Source: JBBKWH01 sp041165345
Lineage (GTDB): Bacteria; Pseudomonadota; Gammaproteobacteria; Pseudomonadales; Moraxellaceae
Assembly: GCA_041165345.1 (NCBI GenBank)
Contig: JBEANQ010000061.1
Span: 1 to 12,497, forward strand
Length of the DNA stretch: 12,497 bases
Reading direction: 5' to 3'
The notes below the pieces were generated by a model. The model made no database searches and was not told where the DNA came from. It was given only the letters and a program-made list of their open reading frames with translations. The translations under genes and the position numbers were made by a program. Each line of letters opens with the position of its first letter. Within the stretch, counting starts at the first letter, position 1. Below are positions 8,342 through 12,497 of the stretch, in pieces.

Positions 8342-8947
8342 GTGGCGGGCAAAGGAAATGGATTGCTACGGATGCGACAAAAGCGCCAGCGCGAACGCAT
8401 CTATTTAGAGCATTTCTTTGCGGTGCGTCAATTACACGCCACGCAGTTGATTGAAGGCCGTGATGACGGCCAAGAACCCGACTTTAGTGTGTGTCTTGAT
8501 GGGGTCTGGATTGGCATAGAGCTGACCACGTTGCCGCGTTTGCGTGACCGTTTGGGTAATCAGGCGTTGTTGTCGCGGCGCTTGTATTGGCAGGCCATGC
8601 GCTGGTTGGGCTGGCCGTTCTCGGGGGCGCGACGGGTGCGGCGGTCGGGGTTGCTGGTACAGTCCACCGTGTTGCAAAGCGATATTGACGCGGTGATGAG
8701 CAAAAAAGCCGATAAAGTGTTGCACTACCAACATCGTCGGCCATTGGATCAAGTGTGGTTGTTGATCCATACCGATCGGGTGCAAGCGGATGGCCTGCTG
8801 GGGTTGCCAGACATGGCGCTGTTACACGCGTCAGCTTTTGATCAAGTCTGGTTGAGCGTGTATCCGACCCGTCGTGTGATGCAGGTTCAACGTGAGCGAT
8901 CATTGGCGTTTAACGTCGCCGACACGCCACGCCGTTGGCATGACTAG
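8342..8947 (+). CDS. Uncharacterised protein with PD-(D/E)XK nuclease-like pattern
   Basis: I do not recognise the family. The 201-residue protein starts at GTG 8342 behind a strong AGGGGGG (8331-8337). An ATG at 8372 is an alternative without a clear ribosome site. The N-terminus is basic (MRQKRQRERI). The layout resembles restriction-endonuclease-like folds: a helix with Glu23, then EPDFSVCLDGVWIGIELTTL with Asp47 and Glu60 on successive strands, a Lys-rich helix (Lys121, Lys122, Lys125, Tyr129), and a hydrophobic strand VWLLIHT (138-144). In a canonical site the third residue after Glu is Lys. Here it is Thr62 (ELT), so the lysine is either supplied from the later helix or catalysis is lost. 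The segment 93-104 is very Arg-rich, which suits nucleic-acid contact. It follows the GST gene by 33 nt but the functional link is unclear. It could equally be a non-enzymatic member of this fold. Confidence 0.75.
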   Translation: MAGKGNGLLRMRQKRQRERIYLEHFFAVRQLHATQLIEGRDDGQEPDFSVCLDGVWIGIELTTLPRLRDRLGNQALLSRRLYWQAMRWLGWPFSGARRVRRSGLLVQSTVLQSDIDAVMSKKADKVLHYQHRRPLDQVWLLIHTDRVQADGLLGLPDMALLHASAFDQVWLSVYPTRRVMQVQRERSLAFNVADTPRRWHD

Positions 8948-8972
8948 TTGAGATGACACCGTTGGCATGACT
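8932..8972 (+). repeat. 14-bp tandem direct repeat spanning the stop codon of the 8342-8947 gene
   Basis: CCGTTGGCATGACT occurs at 8932-8945 and again exactly at 8959-8972, a 27-bp period. The first copy encodes the last residues of the protein and runs into the TAG stop. The second lies just outside and would be out of frame. It looks like a small local duplication. Confidence 0.7.
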
Positions 8973-9037
8973 GGGTGCTGAACGGTTGTCCGCGCCATAA
9001 AAAACCGCCTATTGATGTGTCATGTGGGTCAGTTTAT

Positions 9038-9076
9038 AAAAGAGCGTCACGGCGCGCACGACCGTGGCACTTTTTT
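9038..9076. terminator. Rho-independent terminator, probably bidirectional
   Basis: GTCACGG (9046-9052) pairs with CCGTGGC (9062-9068) with one G-U pair around a 9-nt loop. After one mismatch the stem extends through AAAAGAG (9038-9044) and CTTTTTT (9070-9076). The T-run follows directly on the plus strand and an A-run precedes it, so it can end the GST/PD-(D/E)XK-like unit from the left and the small secreted-protein gene from the right. Confidence 0.78.
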
Positions 9077-9100
9077 ATTGACGTTGAATAGCGAATCTTC

Positions 9101-9138
9101 TGACTTTTGACGTACCAAAAGTCAGCAAAAGTACTTTT
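9101..9138. repeat. Inverted repeat plus overlapping palindrome
   Basis: TGACTTTTG (9101-9109) and CAAAAGTCA (9116-9124) form a perfect 9-bp inverted repeat around ACGTAC. Immediately after it, AAAAGTACTTTT (9127-9138) is a perfect 12-bp palindrome that reuses the CAAAAGT motif as a direct repeat (9116-9122 and 9126-9132). No T-run follows, so it is not a standard terminator. Confidence 0.7.
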
Positions 9139-9221
9139 TGTGCAAAACTCGCCATCCATGGCTCGAACAATTGCACTCACGCATCCCTGCAAAAAGCATT
9201 CCGTCATCTGAGCGGGCTATT

Positions 9222-9236
9222 CGCCGATTGATGTGT
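9222..9236. repeat. Second copy of a 15-bp direct repeat (first at 9006-9020)
   Basis: CGCCGATTGATGTGT here and CGCCTATTGATGTGT at 9006-9020 match at 14 of 15 positions. They bracket the terminator and the inverted repeats with a 216-bp period. Confidence 0.6.
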
Positions 9237-9260
9237 GCAGTTTGTTGTGTGTGGCAGGGC

Positions 9261-9551
9261 TTATTGAGCCGCTTGAAAGGCGGTCAAAACCTCAGCATTG
9301 GCGGCTTTTAAGGTCATGCCCTCTGGGCCTTCACCAATCAGTGATGCGCTAATGGATGGCTCTAAGCCGGTGTCTTTGTAGGCTGCCAGCTCAGGTGAAC
9401 CTTCTTTAAACACCCACAGGCGTTCGTTGATGATGGCGGTGGTAAAGCCCGCTTTGTTGTATTTTTCAGCCGCTGCAAATTCAGCATCACCAGCATGTGC
9501 AGCCAGTGCACTGAAGGTCAAGGCGACAGCCAATGCGATTTTCTTCATCAT
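9261..9551 (-). CDS. Small secreted (periplasmic) protein of unknown function
   Basis: A 96-residue precursor. The N-terminus MMKKIALAVALTFSALAAHA is a textbook Sec signal peptide: Lys-Lys, a hydrophobic core, and an AHA site with cleavage predicted after residue 20. The mature part of about 76 residues is acidic and Ala-rich, with no Cys and no lipobox, so it should be a soluble periplasmic protein. The core GFTTAIINERLWVFKEGSPELAAYKDTG and then GEGPEGMTLKA resembles a small conserved domain I have seen in other proteobacteria without an assigned role. The open frame extends back to a TTG at 9566, but GGAG lies 9 nt before the ATG at 9551, and the signal peptide fits that start. The next ATG (9548) is nearly as good. 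It stands alone: the upstream neighbour yebC is 171 bp away on the same strand. Confidence 0.85.
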   Translation of the reverse strand: MMKKIALAVALTFSALAAHAGDAEFAAAEKYNKAGFTTAIINERLWVFKEGSPELAAYKDTGLEPSISASLIGEGPEGMTLKAANAEVLTAFQAAQ

Positions 9552-9672
9552 CACGATCCACTCCAAAAGGAATTAGGGACACAAAAATAGTGAGCAGAAC
9601 ATAAATTTGTTTGATGACAATTTGATGACGCCCCACCGTGGCCATATGGTTTTTTTGCGGCAGGCTCAAACA

Positions 9673-9690
9673 GTGGGGTGTTGACCCCAC
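9673..9690 (-). terminator. Possible weak terminator or hairpin downstream of yebC
   Basis: GTGGGG (9673-9678) and CCCCAC (9685-9690) form a perfect 6-bp GC-rich stem with a 6-nt loop, extendable with two mismatches to CA...TG outside. It lies 33 nt past the yebC stop. On the minus strand only a short TGTTTG follows, so it is a poor rho-independent terminator and may act only as an mRNA 3'-end hairpin. Confidence 0.4.
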
Positions 9691-9722
9691 GGTCTGAGTG
9701 AGGGCGCTGATGCGATGGGTGC

Positions 9723-10469
9723 TTAGTTTAGCGCAGCCATGACCGCATCCGAGAACGTGACGTTGGTATACACGTCTTGCACGTCGTCCAAGTCTTCTAG
9801 CATGTCAATCATTTTAATGACTTTTTCGGCCTGCTCAACATCAGTGATTTCGGCTTGAGTGGCTGCGTGCATGGTCACTTCAGCATGGTCAGACTTTAAG
9901 CCTGCGGCGGTTAGCGCATCTTGCACCACGCCAAATTGCTCGGGCGAGGTGATCACCAACACGCTGTCAATATCGACCTCCACGTCATCTGCGCCAGACT
10001 CAAGCGCCACATCCATAATGCGGTCTTCAAGGCTGACATCATCAAACCGAATTTCGCCGCGCTTGCTAAACATATAGCCCACACAACCGGTCGTGCCTAA
10101 GTTGCCCCCATGTTTGCCAAACGCATGGCGGACTTCTGGGGCGGTGCGGTTGACGTTGTCGGTCATGGTTTCGACAATCACGGCCACACCACCAAGACCG
10201 TAGCCTTCATAGGTAATCTCGACCATATTGTCATTCTCGCCACCGCCAGCGCCGCGTTGAATGGCACGGTTGATGGTGTCGCGGGTCATGTTGACCGACA
10301 GGGCTTTTTCGACCACGGCACGCAGGCGCGGGTTTTTGGCGGGGTCAGAGTCGCCTTGTTTAGCAGCGCTGACAATCTCGCGGATGTATTTGGTAAACAC
10401 TTTGCCCCGTGAGGCATCTTGCCGCGCTTTGCGGTGTTTAATGTTCGCCCATTTGGAATGTCCGGCCAT
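9723..10469 (-). CDS. yebC: YebC/PmpR family regulator / translation factor
   Basis: Cytosolic YebC-family protein of 248 residues (E. coli about 246). Members were annotated as DNA-binding transcription regulators (PmpR in Pseudomonas). Some bacterial and mitochondrial relatives (TACO1) help ribosomes through proline-rich stretches. The N-terminal signature MAGHSKWANIKHRKARQD at 1-18 is invariant for the family, followed by GKVFTKYIREI, NPRLRAVVEKAL, NMTRDTINRAI, the acidic-region YEGYG block near 93, NRTAPEVRHAFGKHGGNLG, and the C-terminal MIDMLEDLDDVQDVYTN. An in-frame extension of 21 codons exists, but ATG 10469 is right because the family starts MAGHSKW and AGGAG lies 8 nt upstream. ruvC, a common neighbour, is not here. 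A possible extended -10 promoter lies about 65 nt upstream. Confidence 0.97.
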   Translation of the reverse strand: MAGHSKWANIKHRKARQDASRGKVFTKYIREIVSAAKQGDSDPAKNPRLRAVVEKALSVNMTRDTINRAIQRGAGGGENDNMVEITYEGYGLGGVAVIVETMTDNVNRTAPEVRHAFGKHGGNLGTTGCVGYMFSKRGEIRFDDVSLEDRIMDVALESGADDVEVDIDSVLVITSPEQFGVVQDALTAAGLKSDHAEVTMHAATQAEITDVEQAEKVIKMIDMLEDLDDVQDVYTNVTFSDAVMAALN

Positions 10470-10532
10470 GGGAGGGTCTCCTACAAAATGTCCAAGCGCC
10501 ATGAATGGCACGGCGCTGGTAAAATGGCGCAA

Positions 10533-10541
10533 ATTTTAGCA
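10533..10541 (-). promoter_or_regulatory. yebC: Candidate extended -10 element for yebC
   Basis: On the minus strand TGCTAAAAT at 10541-10533 fits the extended -10 form TGnTAnAAT. No good -35 hexamer is present 16-18 nt upstream, which extended -10 promoters tolerate. Transcription would begin near 10526, giving a leader of about 57 nt. It lies in the 100-bp gap between yebC and the upstream DUF6231 gene. Confidence 0.35.
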
Positions 10542-10569
10542 CAGCGTTTGCCGCACTGGCGTGGATGAT

Positions 10570-11016
10570 CTACCAGCGATATTTGCCAAAGTTCTCGGGG
10601 TTAGCCCAGTATTTGGCGTTCAGCCAGTCGGGGACTTGCTTGTATTCCAAAATATTAAATTGCCAAAACTGCCAATCGTTTAGGTCTTCAATACAACTAA
10701 ACCCTAGGGCGCGTAGACGGTCGGTGTGGGTCGGGTGGGTCAACACCAGCACTTGTCTTGCCAAAATGTCGCGTAGGCGGGTGAGGCCATGCTCAAGCAC
10801 CTCGGTGGTCTGTGGGTCGTCTTGTAGCCAGACCACCGCCAAATCGTAGCGCTGTGCAAACGGCAGGGTGGTCAGTTGTGCGGTGTCGATGGCGTGCCAG
10901 TCGCCTTGCCACTGATCTTGTGTGGTCTGAGGGCCGACCAATAAACCCTGATGGATCGGCTTTTCTTGCGCCAGACGGCGAATGAGCGGCAGAATGTCGA
11001 GCGGCCATTGAGTCAC
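10570..11016 (-). CDS. DUF6231 family protein
   Basis: A 148-residue protein whose C-terminus, YKQVPDWLNAKYWANPENFGKYRW, matches the hallmark end of a Pseudomonadales family I know as DUF6231. No function is established. The middle (RYDLAVVWL around 56-64, then LEHGLTRLRDILARQVLVLTHP) has the strand-helix-strand rhythm of the second half of a Rossmann-type methyltransferase, but no SAM-binding glycine motif is visible, so an enzymatic role is not supported. Start: GTG at 11016 with AGGA 7 nt upstream. The longer open frame to 11187 overlaps the divergent DUF2797 gene and has no homology I recognise. It sits head-to-head with that DUF2797 gene across 38 bp, a pairing I recall from Pseudomonas genomes, and the two may share control. 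Confidence 0.85.
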   Translation of the reverse strand: MTQWPLDILPLIRRLAQEKPIHQGLLVGPQTTQDQWQGDWHAIDTAQLTTLPFAQRYDLAVVWLQDDPQTTEVLEHGLTRLRDILARQVLVLTHPTHTDRLRALGFSCIEDLNDWQFWQFNILEYKQVPDWLNAKYWANPENFGKYRW

Positions 11017-11054
11017 GGGCGCATCCTTTTCAATTGTAGAGCGAAACCATCGGC

Positions 11055-11909
11055 ATGGAATATCAAGGCATCTGCCAAAAAATGCGCACGCGTTTGGATG
11101 AGACGGTAGACACCGTTGATGGCCGTATGGCCGCCAGCGTCGATTATAGTTTGGTGGTCGAGCCATTTGAATGCAAGCTGAGCCCATTGTTGGGGCAGCA
11201 GGTCACCTTCACATGGACAGGCCGGATTGTGTGTGTGTCGTGTGGGGCAAAAACACCCAAGTCGTATTCGCAGGGGCATTGTTTTAAATGTTTTAAAACC
11301 AAAGCCAGTTGCGACATGTGCATGATGAAACCTGAGACTTGTCATCATCATTTGGGCACCTGCCGTGAGGAAAGTTTTGCTCAAGCGGTGTGTTTTAACC
11401 CGCACATTGTGTACTTGGCCAACTCAAGTGCGCTAAAAGTTGGTATTACCCGCTATACGCAAATGCCGACCCGTTGGCTCGATCAAGGGGCGACACAGGC
11501 GCTACCGATTATTCAAACCGCGTCCCGTTTGTTGTGTGGACTGGTCGAAACCTTGTTTGCGCAAACGCTTGCCGACAAAACCGACTGGCGTGCGATGCTT
11601 AAAGGCGAGGCCACCCCGTTAGACTTGCTGTCGATTCGAGACGACCTGTTGACCCGCTATGCCGATGATGTGGCACATTTACAACACGCATACCCTGATC
11701 AGGTGGCGATTTTGCAGGGGCAACAGGTGCAGCAGTTTGCCTATCCGGTATTGCAGTACCCCAGCAAGGTGGTTGCGCATAATTTTGATAAAACACCCGT
11801 GGTGACGGGTACGCTGTTGGGCATTAAAGGGCAATATTTGATTTTGGATACCGGTGTGCTGAATTTGCGTAAATTTGGTGGCTATGAGTTGAATGTAAAG
11901 GCGGGGTGA
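11055..11909 (+). CDS. DUF2797 protein: zinc-cluster and GIY-YIG-like domain
   Basis: A 284-residue member of the DUF2797 family, function unknown. After a family N-terminus (GICQKMRTRLD) comes a Cys-rich module: CVSC (60, 63), CFKC (76, 79), CDMC (86, 89), then Cys96 with His97-99 and Cys103, enough for two zinc sites. Next is HIVYLANSSALKVGITR (117-133), which recalls the GIY-YIG nuclease core: Tyr120, KVGIT for the YIG strand, Arg133/Arg140, and a later Glu165 in GLVETLF at the place of the metal-binding Glu. This mapping is my inference from spacing. The C-terminal part (about 225-284) looks like a small beta domain with TGTLLGIKGQYLILDTGVLN. Start ATG 11055 fits the family but has only a weak AGAG upstream. 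It is divergent from the DUF6231 gene. It could be a nucleic-acid enzyme or a non-catalytic binding protein. Confidence 0.9.
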   Translation: MEYQGICQKMRTRLDETVDTVDGRMAASVDYSLVVEPFECKLSPLLGQQVTFTWTGRIVCVSCGAKTPKSYSQGHCFKCFKTKASCDMCMMKPETCHHHLGTCREESFAQAVCFNPHIVYLANSSALKVGITRYTQMPTRWLDQGATQALPIIQTASRLLCGLVETLFAQTLADKTDWRAMLKGEATPLDLLSIRDDLLTRYADDVAHLQHAYPDQVAILQGQQVQQFAYPVLQYPSKVVAHNFDKTPVVTGTLLGIKGQYLILDTGVLNLRKFGGYELNVKAG

Positions 11910-11925
11910 GGGGTTGTCTCAAGCG

Positions 11926-11967
11926 TTTAAGACGATAGGCATGTTGAAGGTGTCTATCGTCTTTAAA
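11926..11967. other. Hairpin between the convergent DUF2797 and yfcF genes
   Basis: AAGACGATAG (11929-11938) pairs perfectly with CTATCGTCTT (11954-11963) around a 15-nt loop, and flanking TTT/AAA can add pairs with one bulge. It lies 20 nt past the DUF2797 stop and 50 nt past the yfcF stop. The T-runs on both sides are short, so it may be a weak bidirectional terminator or mRNA end-protecting hairpin. The rest of 11910-12018 shows nothing else. Confidence 0.5.
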
Positions 11968-12018
11968 GGCTGTTGCCTCACGCCGGTGTTAGTCAACGGC
12001 TCGTCAATATTGGGTGAT

Positions 12019-12497
12019 TCATTGCACGGGCCTTTGCATGTTGACCCATTCTTGAACACTTGGTCGTTGCCATTGTGCTTGGACATATGCAACGAGGCGC
12101 GGAGGCACTTTGTCGCCAGCGAGGATAAGCCTGTTAAGCATGAGCGCCAAGTCGGTGTCTGCAATTGACCAGATGCCAAAGAGAGAATCAGCACCTTCGG
12201 GAAGTACATTCTCAACGGCGGTAAAGAGCTTGGCTGCGGCTGCTTGCGCCTCTTCTGATAGAGGTGGGTATGCGCCACCTAAGAAAATCACTTCGGTTGG
12301 ACGCTGCTGCCGAATTGGCATGAGATCACTGCGAAGCCATGCTTGGATTTCACGTGCTTTTGCCTTTTGCTGAAGATCTTTTGGGTACAGGCTGGTGCCA
12401 TGAAGGCTGTCTTCTATGAACTCGCAAATGGCTGAAGATTCTGATAGATGAAAGCCGCCATCGGTAAGTGTTGGAACTCGCAAGGTGTTCGATAGGG
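12019..12497 (-). CDS. yfcF: Glutathione S-transferase YfcF type (N-terminus cut by window edge)
   Basis: Cytosolic glutathione S-transferase. In E. coli, YfcF is a GST with disulfide reductase/peroxidase activity linked to peroxide tolerance. The visible 158 residues carry the end of the thioredoxin-like domain (LRVPTL, then LSESSAICEFIEDS, where ESSAI is the glutathione-contacting turn) and the whole helical domain: AREIQAWLRSDLMPIRQQRPTEV, then LFGIWSIADTDLALMLNRL and the final QWQRPSVQEWV. These blocks match E. coli YfcF closely from memory (about 214 aa), so roughly the first 55-60 residues lie outside the window. The frame stays open to base 12497, and a TTG at 12483 is an internal Leu, not the start. 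It converges with the DUF2797 gene. It belongs to a different GST branch from the one at 7547-8308. Confidence 0.93.
   Translation of the reverse strand, partial: LSNTLRVPTLTDGGFHLSESSAICEFIEDSLHGTSLYPKDLQQKAKAREIQAWLRSDLMPIRQQRPTEVIFLGGAYPPLSEEAQAAAAKLFTAVENVLPEGADSLFGIWSIADTDLALMLNRLILAGDKVPPRLVAYVQAQWQRPSVQEWVNMQRPVQ

Larger units (their letters stand above)
8948..9260. other. Non-coding region with terminator, inverted repeats and a split direct repeat
   Basis: About 310 bp without a supportable gene. It holds a hairpin terminator (9038-9076), a 9-bp inverted repeat (9101-9124), an overlapping 12-bp palindrome (9127-9138), and two near-identical 15-mers, CGCC(T/G)ATTGATGTGT, at 9006-9020 and 9222-9236. 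A 17-codon open frame from ATG 9160 is too short to support. The cluster of symmetric AT-rich arms suggests a small dispersed intergenic repeat or a mobile-element remnant, but one copy alone cannot show this. Confidence 0.5.

Noticed and set aside
9160..9213. 17-codon plus-strand frame in the repeat-rich spacer
   Set aside because: No ribosome site and too short to support. It may be part of a dispersed repeat rather than a gene.
11914..12168. Open frame of 84 codons on the plus strand opposite yfcF
   Set aside because: Its 3' half is antisense to the well-supported yfcF coding region, it starts without a ribosome site, and the product matches nothing I know.
7547..12497. The two glutathione S-transferase genes as a duplicated pair
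   Set aside because: They are from different GST branches, on opposite strands and nearly 4 kb apart, so they do not form a recent duplication.

Overview
The window looks like ordinary chromosomal backbone of a gammaproteobacterium. Several products (long single-chain PurL, YchF, YebC/PmpR, HscC, YfcF) are classic proteobacterial proteins. The pair of uncharacterised families DUF6231 and DUF2797, the PurL N-terminus (MFIVAGAPALSAF) and the first glutathione S-transferase (MRTLYQFPLSHYCEKARW) recall Pseudomonadales, and Moraxellaceae in particular. That assignment is from memory of the families, not from a search. G+C content looks moderate (not counted). Several genes use TTG or GTG starts with good Shine-Dalgarno sequences.

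Layout, left to right. An HscC-type Hsp70 gene runs off the left edge on the minus strand. It is divergent from purL (+), and a 298-bp spacer with small inverted repeats separates them. purL ends at a strong bidirectional hairpin terminator shared with a convergent NTF2-like DUF1348 gene (-). Behind that lies ychF (-) with its own terminator. ychF is divergent from a likely two-gene unit (+): a glutathione S-transferase and an unrecognised protein with a PD-(D/E)XK-like pattern. A non-coding stretch of about 310 bp rich in inverted and direct repeats follows, including a bidirectional terminator. Then come a small secreted protein (-), yebC (-), a DUF6231 gene (-), and a divergent DUF2797 gene (+) encoding a Cys-rich protein with a GIY-YIG-like segment. 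The right edge cuts a YfcF-type glutathione S-transferase (-).

The genes do not form one pathway. They cover purine synthesis (purL), protein folding (hscC), translation-associated GTPase/ATPase and stress functions (ychF), YebC-family translation/transcription control, and two glutathione S-transferases. No rRNA, tRNA, CRISPR array, transposase, integrase or phage gene is visible. I do not see a convincing multi-gene novel system. The best leads are the DUF2797 protein (zinc-cluster plus GIY-YIG-like), the PD-(D/E)XK-like orphan, and the structured non-coding region at about 9000-9240.
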